A DNA stretch of 16,612 bases from an uncultured Gemmatimonadota bacterium (GCA_946887155.1 CAMPKM010000020.1:1-16612); one strand, 5' to 3'; shown: positions 6,428 through 14,249, counted from the first letter of the stretch. Translations and numbers: made by a program. Notes: generated from the sequence alone by a model not told the origin.

Positions 6428-7066
6428 ATGCTTCCAGACAACCTCGAACCGGTCGAACTACGCGTCATCGGCTCCCTTATCGAGAAGGAACTCTCGACGC
6501 CGGACAACTATCCGCTCTCGCTGAACGCTCTTACCAGCGCGTGCAACCAGTCGTCGAATCGCGACCCGGTGATGGCACTGGACGAACAGGCTGTCTTGCA
6601 GGCGATCGATTCATTGCGGCGACGGAGCTTGGTGCGATCGATCCAGGGTATCGGCTCCAGAGTGCCGAAATATCAGCACCTGCTGGCCGAGGCTGGCGAA
6701 TACTCGCGAGCGGAACTCGCGTTGCTGAGCGCGCTGGCCTTGCGTGGGCCGCAAACGCAAGCCGAGTTGAGGACGCGCGCGGCGCGGCTCATGCCTGGCG
6801 ACGACGCCAGCGGGCTGGACGCTGCGCTCGATGCGCTCGTTATGCGGGAGCCGCAGCCGGTGGTCGTGAGGCTGGCACGACGGCCAGGCCAGAAGGAAAC
6901 ACGATACGCGCACCTGCTCGCTGGGGATCCCGAGGGAAGCGAGTTGTTGCCTTCGAAGCACGCGCCCGAAGCAGATCGGGTTGCTGCGCTCGAGGAGATC
7001 GTAAAGAAATTGCGAGACGACGTCGATGAACTGCGAAGGCAAGTCGCGGAGTTGCGATCTGCGTAA
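6428..7066 (+). CDS. YceH / DUF480 family winged-helix protein
   Basis: The product is 212 aa. The start at 6428 (MLPDNLEPVE) is chosen because family homology begins there; the frame is open upstream but the added residues look non-coding. The N-terminal winged-helix domain carries the YceH signature: residues 11-30 (LRVIGSLIEKELSTPDNYPL) and 31-49 (SLNALTSACNQSSNRDPVM). A second winged-helix domain spans about 85-165, and residues ~180-212 form a coiled coil (RVAALEEIVKKLRDDVDELR). The family is widespread and its molecular role is unsettled; DNA binding is suggested by the fold. The canonical 'CNQKSNRDP' reads CNQSSNRDP here, a conservative change. The gene is followed immediately by tandem and dispersed repeats. 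Confidence 0.95.
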   Translation: MLPDNLEPVELRVIGSLIEKELSTPDNYPLSLNALTSACNQSSNRDPVMALDEQAVLQAIDSLRRRSLVRSIQGIGSRVPKYQHLLAEAGEYSRAELALLSALALRGPQTQAELRTRAARLMPGDDASGLDAALDALVMREPQPVVVRLARRPGQKETRYAHLLAGDPEGSELLPSKHAPEADRVAALEEIVKKLRDDVDELRRQVAELRSA

Positions 7067-7070
7067 CTGC

Positions 7071-7131
7071 AGGCGGATCGACGCCGCGGAACTGCGGATC
7101 GACGCCGCGGAACTGCGGATTGACGCAGCAG
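7071..7131 (+). repeat. 21-bp tandem repeat (about 2.6 copies)
   Basis: The unit GGATCGACGCCGCGGAACTG plus C (21 bp) occurs at 7075-7095 and 7096-7116 without mismatch. A third, degenerate partial unit (GGATTGACGCAGCAGG) begins at 7117 and runs into the dispersed repeat arm at 7131. It starts five bases after the YceH-family stop codon. The unit resembles part of the dispersed arm (GAATCGACGCGGAT), so it may have grown by slippage or recombination within that family. Confidence 0.85.
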
Positions 7132-7193
7132 GTCAACGACTTGAGAAGCGAGTCGCCGCGAATATTGCGAATCGACGCGGATACTCTTTCCGT
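7131..7193 (+). repeat. Dispersed intergenic repeat, single arm (copy 1)
   Basis: This is a copy of the ~55-bp family that recurs at 10343, 10449, 10507, 10704, 14157 and 15872. It shows the shared blocks GGTCAAC, then GCGAGTCGCCGCG after 11 variable bases, then GCGAATCGACGCGGAT, then a TTTCCGT tail. It lies downstream of the YceH-family gene, in the same orientation as that gene. No coding potential is apparent. Confidence 0.8.
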
Positions 7194-7205
7194 TTTTGAC
7201 CACAT

Positions 7206-7236
7206 CCCGATTCCCGATTCCCGATTCCCGATTCCT
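7206..7236 (+). repeat. 7-bp tandem repeat (CCCGATT)n
   Basis: Four consecutive copies of CCCGATT (7206-7233) are followed by CCT. Short heptamer arrays of this GATTCCC type are, from memory, common in intergenic DNA of several high-GC genera such as Xanthomonas. They are prone to slippage, so copy number may differ between close strains. The array lies ~105 bp before the ferritin-like gene. The rest of this intergenic region (7237-7340) shows no promoter I can support. Confidence 0.85.
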
Positions 7237-7340
7237 GGCTACCTGAACGAGACGAAAGTACAAGTCTGCATCACTCCCCGGTGCAATTGTAGTTGGGGGA
7301 CCGTGCACCTACGTTCGCCCTCTCTTCAGCGGGAGTGCAA

Positions 7341-8000
7341 ATGCAGCGCAATGCCAGCGAAGCCATCAACAGTTACGTCACGGATATGCTCGCGCTCGAG
7401 CAGCATATCAACAAGGCAGTCAGCGGACAGATCGAAGACCTCGATGAGGATTATCCCGAGGTCGTGCGTCACCTCAGGACCGTCGCGAGCGAGACCGAAA
7501 GGCACATCGACAGCCTCAAAATGCTCGTCGAGCGCCGCGCCGAAGGCGGACAGGCACTGGCCGATGTGGTCAAGCGGACCGGCTCGGCTATCCTTGGTGC
7601 CGGAGCCGCGGCAATCGATTTCGTCCGCAATGAGAAGCTCCCGAAAAACCTGCGTGACGACTACACCGCGACCAGCCTGGCAGCCATCGGCTACGTCATG
7701 CTGTACACGACCGCCACTTCGTTAGGCGACCGTGAAGTGGCGGACCTGGCGCAGCGGCATCTCAGGGACCATGCACGCAACGTGATGCTGCTGCACAACG
7801 TCATCCCGGGAGCAGTCATCACGTTCCTCCAGAATGACGAGTTGCCGGCGCGGTCCGATGCGCTGCCGGAGATCTCACGGAATCTCGAGTCGGTCTGGTC
7901 CGACCAGGCACGCAACGTCCCTGAATCTTTGGAACTCGGCACTGGCCTGGGGGCTCAGCGGGCCGATCGTCCCATCAGCGACGTTCGCGAGCGGCTCTAG
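7341..8000 (+). CDS. Ferritin-like (DUF892/YciF-type) protein
   Basis: The product is 219 aa. The start at 7341 is preceded by GGGAG at proper spacing, so the open frame farther upstream is not used. It is all helical with no signal peptide. Residues 11-66 (YVTDMLALEQHINKAVSGQI, then 'HLRTVASETERHIDSLKMLVE') match the first two helices of DUF892/YciF-like ferritin-like proteins, including the E-T-E-x-H pattern at 51-55. Residues ~105-165 supply two further helices (TATSLAAIGYVMLYTTATSL, 'AQRHLRDHARNVMLLHNVI'). Carboxylate and His residues at E20, E51, E53, H55, H140 and H144 are candidate di-iron ligands, but the set is not a clean match. Such proteins are usually stress-induced and poorly characterised. 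Confidence 0.72.
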   Translation: MQRNASEAINSYVTDMLALEQHINKAVSGQIEDLDEDYPEVVRHLRTVASETERHIDSLKMLVERRAEGGQALADVVKRTGSAILGAGAAAIDFVRNEKLPKNLRDDYTATSLAAIGYVMLYTTATSLGDREVADLAQRHLRDHARNVMLLHNVIPGAVITFLQNDELPARSDALPEISRNLESVWSDQARNVPESLELGTGLGAQRADRPISDVRERL

Positions 8001-8025
8001 GCGAACCGTAGACGCGCCACGAGAA

Positions 8026-8056
8026 CGGGTGAAGGATGATGACAGTCATTCACCCG
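8026..8056. terminator. Hairpin between convergent genes, includes TetR-gene stop codon
   Basis: CGGGTGAA (8026-8033) pairs with TTCACCCG (8049-8056). Inside it, TGAC and GTCA can pair to extend the structure. The TGA stop of the minus-strand TetR gene (8050-8052) lies in the right arm. Its place between converging transcripts suggests a shared terminator, though neither side has a strong T-run. Confidence 0.5.
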
Positions 8057-8928
8057 GTCTCGGCGTCAGGTTGCTTCCCCGACGTGATGTAAAGTTCGAT
8101 TCCATCGAGGACCCGCTGTAATCCGAAGTCGAACGATTCCTCGAGTGTTCGCGGACGGGCTTCAGGCGGCGCGCTGATCAGCGCGGCGAATTTGGGGAAC
8201 CGCGGATCGCCAATTGCACGTCCGAGGTCTGCGCCCACCGCCGCGGCCCATTCCCGCTCCGAGATACCGCGAGCCCGCGCCCGGGCCAGCGAAATCGCGG
8301 TGTCGGATGCACCGCGAGTGTAGCCGTCGAGAATGCTGAGCACCTGCCCCTTGTCGGCTTCACTCAGCGTTGTGGCGGACAGCGAATCGACCACCGCCTC
8401 GAGCCAGGCGAGCCAATTCGGACCGTGCGGCGCGGCGACGAACGGCAATTCCGCCAGCCAGGGGCGCGAGCAGAGCATGGCGCGCTTGGCATGCGCCCAT
8501 GCGGTCAACTCGGCGCGCCAATCTCCGCGCGGTTCCTGCGGAGCGGGCGGTAATCCCATGCCCGCGTCGACGATGGCGTCGTACAAAGCTTCCTTACTGG
8601 GGAAGTATCGGTAGACCGCCATCGTCGTGAAGCCGAGCCGTGCGGACACTGCCTGCATGGTCAACGCGGCAAGTCCCTCTTCGTCCGCGATGTCGATCGC
8701 CGCCTGTACCACTTCGTCGGGTGTGAGCGATGGTTTCGGGCCACGCGTCGGTCGCGACCGGTCCTCCCACAGGAGCTCGCTCCGGCGCCGCAGGTCCGGA
8801 TCGATCCGGAACGATGCCTGCATGACGTCGTCGTGCGTAATCGCCCCCTGGCTGGACTGCGCTGCCGCTGGTGCCCTGTCCCGGCGCCCTCCCGGGGGAG
8901 CCGCCTTCACCTTTTTCCGTGCCGCCAT
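8050..8928 (-). CDS. TetR/AcrR family transcriptional regulator (TetR_C_1-like)
   Basis: The product is 292 aa from ATG 8926-8928, long for TetR (usually ~190-240). The first ~55 residues are a basic, Ala/Pro-rich extension (MAARKKVKAAPPGGRRDRAP). A start at codon 36 (ATG 8821-8823) is possible because neither start has a good ribosome-binding site. The HTH domain spans about 66-115: SLTPDEVVQAAIDIADEEGL, 'LTMQAVSARLGFTTMAVYRYF', 'PSKEALYDAIVD'. The C-terminal ligand domain (~135-280) resembles the TetR_C_1 group of actinobacterial-type repressors. The gene diverges from a beta-barrel and DUF2306 pair across a region with two palindromes. It most likely represses that pair and itself, released by an unknown small molecule. 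Confidence 0.93.
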   Translation of the reverse strand: MAARKKVKAAPPGGRRDRAPAAAQSSQGAITHDDVMQASFRIDPDLRRRSELLWEDRSRPTRGPKPSLTPDEVVQAAIDIADEEGLAALTMQAVSARLGFTTMAVYRYFPSKEALYDAIVDAGMGLPPAPQEPRGDWRAELTAWAHAKRAMLCSRPWLAELPFVAAPHGPNWLAWLEAVVDSLSATTLSEADKGQVLSILDGYTRGASDTAISLARARARGISEREWAAAVGADLGRAIGDPRFPKFAALISAPPEARPRTLEESFDFGLQRVLDGIELYITSGKQPDAETG

Positions 8929-8947
8929 AACGCCCCGCGGGAAGCTG

Positions 8948-8975
8948 TTGACAAAGGAGAAACTGTGTATATCAT
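8948..8975 (+). promoter_or_regulatory. Sigma-70-type promoter for the barrel / DUF2306 operon
   Basis: A consensus -35 TTGACA (8948-8953) is followed after 16 bp by a -10-like TATCAT (8970-8975, five of six bases match TATAAT). The -10 box lies inside the first palindromic operator, so a bound repressor would block RNA polymerase. Initiation is expected near 8982. Confidence 0.6.
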
Positions 8976-9001
8976 ATACTCACACTGTGTACATCGTACA
9001 C
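8965..9001. promoter_or_regulatory. Two 15-bp palindromic operators for the TetR regulator
   Basis: GTGTATATCATATAC (8965-8979) has the perfect dyad GTATAT-C-ATATAC. GTGTACATCGTACAC (8987-9001) has the perfect dyad GTGTAC-ATC-GTACAC. Their centres are 22 bp apart, close to two DNA turns, so two dimers could sit on the same face. The first covers the -10 box and the second covers the likely start of transcription. They lie between the divergent TetR gene and the barrel gene, the classic location for TetR autoregulatory sites. Confidence 0.7.
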
Positions 9002-9070
9002 TAATACAACGGCGCCGCATTGGAAAGGCTCCAGGGCGCGCCAGACCATCAACTCAAAAGGCAATCGACC

Positions 9071-9691
9071 ATGTCGAGCTCATCCCTGATCCATCGGACT
9101 GCCAACACTCTCCTTGGAACCGTTGGCGCCATGCTGGTATCGATCCACGCTGCGGCGGCACAGGCTCCGCAGGGCTCGTCGTGGGAAGTCCGCGTTCCCA
9201 CGGGTTCGTTCGTGCCAACCGGCGACCAGCGCGACGTCCTGAAGAGCGGTTCGACGACGGCGCTCCAGGTATCGCGTGTTCTCAATCCCGCGTTCGCGAT
9301 CACCGGCACGGTGAGCTGGGCTCGCAGCCGGGTCATCAACTCCGCCGACGCGCCGAAGCTCGACGCGTTCACTTCTGACCTCGGCGTCGAGTACCGTCCG
9401 GCGCGATGGTTCGCAGGAAGCCCGGTCACCCTGGATGCCTTCGCGGGCGCCGGCGCGGGCATGAGAAGCTACAACTATAGAAAGCTGGACATCGCGGCGA
9501 CACACAACCTGGCCGGCTACGGAGCCGTTGGCGGTGAACTCGGTATGGGCCGTTTTGGCCTGCGCGTCGAAGTTCGCGATTACGTCGCCGGGTTCCGGTC
9601 GCTCACCGGCGCCGGTGCGGCAGGTACTCGCAACGATGTCGTCGTCACCGCGGCGCTGCGCTTCAACCGCAGCCGAAATCCGCAGAACTGA
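9071..9691 (+). CDS. Exported outer-membrane beta-barrel protein
   Basis: The product is 206 aa from ATG 9071, preceded by AAAAGG. The open frame upstream (from 9020) is discarded because the signal peptide begins here. Residues 1-32 form a Sec signal (a hydrophobic stretch 'TLLGTVGAMLVSIHAAAAQA', ending AQA). The mature part has alternating hydrophobic/polar strands with turns: 'SWEVRVPTGSFVP', 'ALQVSRVLNPAFAITGTVSW', 'DLGVEYRPARWF', 'VTLDAFAGAGAGMRSYNYR', 'GAVGGELGMGRFGLRVEVRDYV', 'RNDVVVTAALRFNR'. This fits an eight-stranded OmpA/OmpW-size barrel with an aromatic near the C-terminus. It is the first gene of the TetR-controlled operon; ten bases separate its stop from the ATG cluster of the DUF2306 gene. 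No specific function is recognised. Confidence 0.75.
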   Translation: MSSSSLIHRTANTLLGTVGAMLVSIHAAAAQAPQGSSWEVRVPTGSFVPTGDQRDVLKSGSTTALQVSRVLNPAFAITGTVSWARSRVINSADAPKLDAFTSDLGVEYRPARWFAGSPVTLDAFAGAGAGMRSYNYRKLDIAATHNLAGYGAVGGELGMGRFGLRVEVRDYVAGFRSLTGAGAAGTRNDVVVTAALRFNRSRNPQN

Positions 9692-9709
9692 CCTTCGGAG
9701 ATGATGACG

Positions 9710-10411
9710 ATGAAGACCACGAAGTCGGACTGGGTGATCCCCGTCTCGCTCATCATGCTCAGTCTGGTGCCGACGCTGGCCGGCACCGCGCGGGTGGCCC
9801 AACTCGCCGGCGGAGCGGATGTCACGCCGGAGAATGCAAGATTCTTTGCGATGCCGCTTCCCGTGCTGATTCACATTCCGACGGCCATCCTGTACAGCAT
9901 CCTCGGCGCATTTCAGTTCTCACCCGGATTCCGGCGCCGCAACCGCCGATGGCATCGCCTCGCGGGACGCATCCTTCTCCCCAGCGGACTCCTCGTCGCG
10001 CTTTCAGGGCTGTGGATGGCTCACTTCTACCCCTGGCCGCAGGGCGACGGACAGCTTTTGTACATCGAACGGCTGGTGTTCGGTTCGGCGATGGTCCTGT
10101 CCATCGTCATGGGCATCGACGCGATTCGCCGTAGAAACTTCGCGTTGCACGGCGACTGGATGACGCGTGCGTACGCGATTGGACTGGGTGCGGGCACACA
10201 GGTACTGACGCACCTGCCCTGGTTCATCCTTTCGGACGCCAAGCCGGGGGAGCTGGCACGCGCGGTGATGATGGGCGCCGGCTGGGGAATCAATGTTCTC
10301 GTGGCCGAGTGGAGCATTCGTTACCGTAAGCGTCGCCCGCGGACCGAGTTTTCGCGGAAAATGCGAATCAACGCGGAGATGTTTCGGGGGAATCCGTCAA
10401 CAACGAGTTGA
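9710..10411 (+). CDS. DUF2306 integral membrane protein with repeat-derived C-terminus
   Basis: The product is 233 aa. Of three clustered ATGs (9701, 9704, 9710), the third sits nine bases after GGAG (9697-9700) and is preferred. DUF2306 features are visible: a first helix (VIPVSLIMLSLVPTLAG), 'PVLIHIPTAILYSILGAFQF', then 'RRWHRLAGRILLP', and 'ALHGDWMTRAYAIGLGAG'. These His- and Arg-bearing motifs are typical of the family, whose function is unknown. About six transmembrane segments are present. The gene is cotranscribed with the barrel gene under the TetR operators. From 10343 the coding DNA is a copy of the dispersed intergenic repeat, so the last ~22 residues (TEFSRKMRINAEMFRG ...) are read from repeat DNA and the ancestral stop appears lost. 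Confidence 0.85.
   Translation: MKTTKSDWVIPVSLIMLSLVPTLAGTARVAQLAGGADVTPENARFFAMPLPVLIHIPTAILYSILGAFQFSPGFRRRNRRWHRLAGRILLPSGLLVALSGLWMAHFYPWPQGDGQLLYIERLVFGSAMVLSIVMGIDAIRRRNFALHGDWMTRAYAIGLGAGTQVLTHLPWFILSDAKPGELARAVMMGAGWGINVLVAEWSIRYRKRRPRTEFSRKMRINAEMFRGNPSTTS
10343..10386 (+). repeat. Dispersed repeat arm inside the 3' end of the DUF2306 gene (copy 2, partial)
   Basis: ACCGAG, CGCGG, GCGAATCAACGCGGA and TTTCG line up in order with the copy at 14157-14220 (ACCGAG, CGCGG, GCGAATCGACGCGGA, TTTCG) with conserved spacing. The GGTCAAC block of the arm is missing. The copy is in frame as coding sequence. Confidence 0.65.
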
Positions 10412-10621
10412 AGATCACGCGGATCCTGAACTTCGGTGAAACACGGGTAGGTCAACTGACTGAACAGCGAGTCACCGCTGATCCTGAACTTCGATGAAAC
10501 ACGGATAGGTCAACTGACTGAACAGCGAGTCACCGCTGATCAGGCGGATGTACGCGAATCATTCGCGAGAATCCGCCAAATTCGCGCCGACTCGCCGTTC
10601 CGTCTGTTGACCTGCCCGCGC
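10403..10621 (+). repeat. Composite palindromic repeat, copy A, with internal 58-bp tandem duplication
   Basis: A leader (GAGTTGAAGATCACGCGG) is followed by two tandem 58-bp units (10423-10480 and 10481-10538, two differences). The second unit continues into an inverted repeat: left arm ~10506-10559, centre base 10560, right arm 10561-10614. The arms agree at roughly three quarters of positions, including terminal AGGTCAAC/GTTGACCT, inner GCGAGTC/GACTCGC and central GCGAAT/ATTCGC. Each arm is a member of the dispersed family. A transcript could fold into a ~109-nt hairpin. Confidence 0.85.
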
Positions 10622-10661
10622 TAATCAGGGACGGTCAGCGAACCCCAGACGCCGAACATTT

Positions 10662-10821
10662 GAGTTGAAAATCACGCGGATCCTGAACTTCGGTGAAACA
10701 CCGGTAGGTCAACTGACTGAACAGCGAGTCACCGCTGATCAGGCGGATGTACGCGAATCATTCGCGAGAATCCGCCAAATTCGCGCCGACTCGCCGTTCC
10801 GTCTGTTGACCTACCCGCGCA
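10662..10821 (+). repeat. Composite palindromic repeat, copy B
   Basis: This is a near-identical direct copy of copy A without the extra 58-bp unit; only a few bases differ, and 40 bp separate the copies. The inverted repeat is centred on base 10759 with arms 10705-10758 and 10760-10813. The near identity, including the non-palindromic leader, indicates a recent duplication of the whole element. The remaining intergenic DNA to 10928 shows nothing I can name; no promoter for the next gene is convincing. Confidence 0.85.
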
Positions 10822-10928
10822 AATCCGGAAAAGAATCCCAGGCCACCGACAACGAATCGGATCCCGAGCTTCGCCAAACCTCGTTGTTAACGTCGACACC
10901 CGCCCGGTGACTGGCTACGTTAGCCGGA

Positions 10929-13900
10929 ATGACCCGCCACTCAGCCAGCGCCGACATGACCAGAACACTGATCTTCGCCTTCGCCTTCCTTGCGAGCGCG
11001 ATTCCAGCCGCCGCACAAAACGTAACGACGAGTTACGACAGCCTCATCAAGCCCGTGAAGTGGCGTTCCATCGGCCCGTTTCGTGGAGGGCGGTCCGTTG
11101 CCGCAAGCGGAGTAGTTGGTAATGACAAGACCTACTACATGGGTACCGTGGGCGGCGGCGTGTGGAAGACGGACAACATGGGCATCGGTTGGCGGAACGT
11201 CTCCGACGGGTTTTTCACGACTGGAACGATCGGCGCCATCGCGGTGGCCGAAAGTGACCCTAACGTGGTGTACGTGGGCACGGGCGAGCATGCGATTCGT
11301 GGGGTGATGACGCATTCCGGCGATGGGATCTACCGATCGACCGATGCGGGGAAGACCTGGAAGAAGATCGGCCTCGATTCCACGCGGCACATCTCGCGCA
11401 TCGTTGTCCATCCGGGGAACCCCGACGTGGTACTGGTCGCCGCACAGGGGGCGTTGTACGGCCAATCGAAGCAACGTGGGATCTTCAAGTCGACCGATGG
11501 CGGCACGACGTGGAAGAACGTGCTGTTCGTCGACGAGAAAACCGGCGCGGCCGAGCTGTCGATGGATGCCAACAATCCGCGGATCCTGTACGCCGCCATG
11601 TGGGAGCACGGACGCCTGCCGTGGAAGGTGATCAGTGGCGGGACCGGCAGTGGTCTCTACAAGTCCACCGACGGCGGCGATACGTGGACGAAAATGACCG
11701 AAGGATTACCGTCGAAGATGGGGAAGATGTCCATCGCGGTGAGCCGGTCGAATCCCGAGAAGGTGTATGCCCTCATCGAGAGCGACTCGAATGAGGATGA
11801 ACGTGGCCTCTACGTCTCGACCGACGCGGGGAAGAGCTGGAGCCAGGTGACCGACGAGCCCCGCCTCATTCAACGCGCGTGGTACTACATCGAGCTGTTC
11901 GTCGACCCGAAGAACGAGAACACGATCTATGTGTTGAGCGCGCCGGCGCTACGCTCCGACGATGGCGGCAAGACGTGGAGCGAGGTGGAGGGCATGCACG
12001 GCGACTATCACGACATGTGGATCAACCCCGACAATCCCGACAACTACGTCCTGGCTGACGACGGCGGTGCGGTGGTGACGTTTGATCGGGGCAACAGCTG
12101 GAGCAACCAGGAATACGCCACCGGGCAGTTCTACCGCATCAACGTCGACAACCAGTTCCCGTACCGCGTTTACGCCGGCCAGCAGGATAACACGTCCATC
12201 GCCATCGCCAGCCGTGAGCTTTCTGGCAGCGGCATAACGAGAGATAGCTGGTTCTGGTCCGCAGGAGGGGAAAGCGCCTTTCTCGCGTTCGATCCATCCA
12301 ATCCCCGCCTCGTGTTAGGCGGAAGCTACCAGGGAACGATCGAGGTGCTCGACACGCGGGCGAAGGCCGGGACCAACATCATGTCGGCACCCATCCAGTA
12401 CCTCGGGATGGATGCCAAGGACATGAAGTACCGGTACAACTGGAACGCGCCCATCATCTGGAGCAAGCACGAACCCGCCACGTTCTACCACGGTGCGCAG
12501 GTGCTGCTCAAGACGCAGGACTACGGCAAGACGTGGCGAGCAGTATCGCCGGACCTGACACGCAATGAGAAAGAGAAGCAGGGGAAGCCCGGCGGGCCGT
12601 ACACCAACGAGGCAGTGGGTGCCGAGAACTATGGCACGCTGTCGTACATCGCCGAGTCGCCGCACGAGAGAGGCGTGATCTGGACGGGGAGCGATGATGG
12701 ACTCGTCCAGGTAACGCGGGACAACGGCGCCACCTGGAAAAACGTCACCCCACGCGGCCTGGCGGAATCGCTCATCAATACGATCGAGGTGTCACCGCAC
12801 GACCGGGGCACCGCCTACATCGCAACGACGCGCTACAAGTTCAACGACCACTCGCCGGGTCTGTACAAGACCACCGACTATGGAGCCACCTGGACGAAGA
12901 TCGATCGGGGTATTCCGGCGGAGGCGTTCACGCGGGTGGTGCGTGAGGATGACGTGAGGCGGGATCTGCTCTTTGCCGGTACGGAACGGGGCCTGTTCAT
13001 CTCATGGAACGGAGGACGCGACTGGTCGGCATTCCAGTTGAACCTGCCGATGGCACCCATCACGGACCTGCGGATCCACCAGGGTGACCTGATCGCCGCG
13101 ACATCAGGGCGTGCGTTCTGGATTCTCGATGACCTGGAGTTTCTCAGGCAGTATCGCACGGATGCACCGGCGCTGCACCTGTACAAGCCGGCTGACGCGT
13201 ACCTCGTCAATGGCAGCAGCGAGTTGAATTCGACGGATGCCGACTTCACCGGCGCCCATGCGTCGCGCGGCGTGAACCCGGCCAATGGCGTCGTGCTCTA
13301 CTACGGCCTGCCAGAGTTGAAGAAGGACGAAGACATCACGATGGAGATTGCGGACGCAACCGGTCGCGTGATCCGGACGTTTTCGTCGAAGAAGGATACG
13401 GCCTTCAAGCGCTGGGATGGCGGTCCTCCGGCGCCAACGGTTCTACCAAAGTCGAAAGGACTCAACCGGTTTGTCTGGGATATGCGGCATCATACGATGC
13501 CGGGCGTTCAGGGCGTGTACATCGAGGCGAACTATCGCGGCCACAAGGCGTCGCCGGGACGATACCGCGTCACGCTGAAACAGGGCGCCAGTTCCGTTAC
13601 GACCGACGCGACGATATTGCCAAATCCGCTCTATGAGACGGATGCCGCGACATACGCTGAATACGATGCGTTCATGACGGAGATGGAGCGCGAACTGACG
13701 ACGATGCACGAGACGGTGAACACGCTGACCGACGTCCGAAACCAGCTCACGTCGCTCCTGGGCGCGCTGCCTGACGACGAAAAGCATCGCGCGGCGAGGC
13801 GCAGCGCGGATTCACTCATGGCGCGACTCAAGGCCTGGGACACGGACATGATGAGCCGGCGGTCACGGGCCTACGACGACGTCGAGAATTTCGAGCAGAA

Positions 13901-14126
13901 GTTCACCGCGCACTGGATGTTCATGATCAACGCGACCGAGAGCGACCTGCCGAGGGTCAATCAGTCGTCGCGAGAGCGACGTACGGAACTCCAGGCGGAG
14001 TGGAGCCGGCTCAAGGCGCGATCCGACGCGATGATCAATTCCGAGATTCCCTCACTGAGCCGAACGCTGTGGGATCTCGGGCTTGGAGCTCTCTGGAAGA
14101 TACCAGTTGTGCGGATTGTTCCTTGA
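10929..14126 (+). CDS. Secreted VPS10/sortilin-like Asp-box beta-propeller protein
   Basis: The product is 1,065 aa from ATG 10929; ATG 10956 is an equally good start and gives a cleaner signal peptide ([20 protein letters not shown]). At least eight BNR/Asp-box motifs (S/T-x-D-x-G-x-T/S-W) mark propeller blades: STDAGKTW (137), STDGGTTW (188), STDGGDTW (246), STDAGKSW (297), SDDGGKTW (343), [15 protein letters not shown] (~596), TTDYGATW. This is the VPS10/sortilin-like 'glycosyl hydrolase' architecture common in Gemmatimonadota and Acidobacteriota. After the propellers come a beta-rich module ('[16 protein letters not shown]', '[12 protein letters not shown]') and a helical C-terminal region (~900-1045). 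Asp-boxes are structural, so glycosidase activity is not shown; peptide or polymer binding is equally possible. It stands alone, flanked by repeat DNA. Confidence 0.93.
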   Translation: MTRHSASADMTRTLIFAFAFLASAIPAAAQNVTTSYDSLIKPVKWRSIGPFRGGRSVAASGVVGNDKTYYMGTVGGGVWKTDNMGIGWRNVSDGFFTTGTIGAIAVAESDPNVVYVGTGEHAIRGVMTHSGDGIYRSTDAGKTWKKIGLDSTRHISRIVVHPGNPDVVLVAAQGALYGQSKQRGIFKSTDGGTTWKNVLFVDEKTGAAELSMDANNPRILYAAMWEHGRLPWKVISGGTGSGLYKSTDGGDTWTKMTEGLPSKMGKMSIAVSRSNPEKVYALIESDSNEDERGLYVSTDAGKSWSQVTDEPRLIQRAWYYIELFVDPKNENTIYVLSAPALRSDDGGKTWSEVEGMHGDYHDMWINPDNPDNYVLADDGGAVVTFDRGNSWSNQEYATGQFYRINVDNQFPYRVYAGQQDNTSIAIASRELSGSGITRDSWFWSAGGESAFLAFDPSNPRLVLGGSYQGTIEVLDTRAKAGTNIMSAPIQYLGMDAKDMKYRYNWNAPIIWSKHEPATFYHGAQVLLKTQDYGKTWRAVSPDLTRNEKEKQGKPGGPYTNEAVGAENYGTLSYIAESPHERGVIWTGSDDGLVQVTRDNGATWKNVTPRGLAESLINTIEVSPHDRGTAYIATTRYKFNDHSPGLYKTTDYGATWTKIDRGIPAEAFTRVVREDDVRRDLLFAGTERGLFISWNGGRDWSAFQLNLPMAPITDLRIHQGDLIAATSGRAFWILDDLEFLRQYRTDAPALHLYKPADAYLVNGSSELNSTDADFTGAHASRGVNPANGVVLYYGLPELKKDEDITMEIADATGRVIRTFSSKKDTAFKRWDGGPPAPTVLPKSKGLNRFVWDMRHHTMPGVQGVYIEANYRGHKASPGRYRVTLKQGASSVTTDATILPNPLYETDAATYAEYDAFMTEMERELTTMHETVNTLTDVRNQLTSLLGALPDDEKHRAARRSADSLMARLKAWDTDMMSRRSRAYDDVENFEQKFTAHWMFMINATESDLPRVNQSSRERRTELQAEWSRLKARSDAMINSEIPSLSRTLWDLGLGALWKIPVVRIVP

Positions 14127-14156
14127 GGTGCGGATCTTCACTGGATTGTCGCGGCA

Positions 14157-14220
14157 GGTCAACGGCTGGAGAACCGAGTCGCCGCGGATTGGGCGAATCG
14201 ACGCGGATGTCATTTCGTTG
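14157..14220 (+). repeat. Dispersed intergenic repeat, single arm (copy 3)
   Basis: GGTCAACGGCTGGAGAACCG, then AGTCGCCGCGG, then GGGCGAATCGACGCGGAT and an ATTTCGT tail match the other single-arm copies at 7131 and 15872. The 30 bases upstream (GCGGATC ... GGATTGTCGCGGCA) also resemble the flank of copy 1. It lies 31 bp after the VPS10-like stop codon in the same orientation, and just before the end of the convergent small gene. Confidence 0.82.
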
Positions 14221-14249
14221 GGCCGACTCACGAGGCAAATCAACCGTGT

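Noticed and set aside
5812..6507. 231-codon minus-strand frame overlapping the four-helix membrane protein in another frame
   Set aside because: Low-complexity Gly/Arg/His composition; the alternative frame has a proper ribosome-binding site and transmembrane segments.
7275..7309. Leader hairpin or riboswitch before the ferritin-like gene
   Set aside because: Two short mutually exclusive stems (TCCCC/GGGGA and GGTGCA/TGCACC) can be drawn, but neither matches a known riboswitch and both could be chance.
10403..10821. CRISPR array
   Set aside because: The repeats are long (58-160 bp), few, partly tandem and palindromic, with no regular unique spacers and no cas genes.
10665..10910. 81-codon frame in the repeat cluster
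   Set aside because: Entirely made of the palindromic repeat copy; no independent sign of coding.
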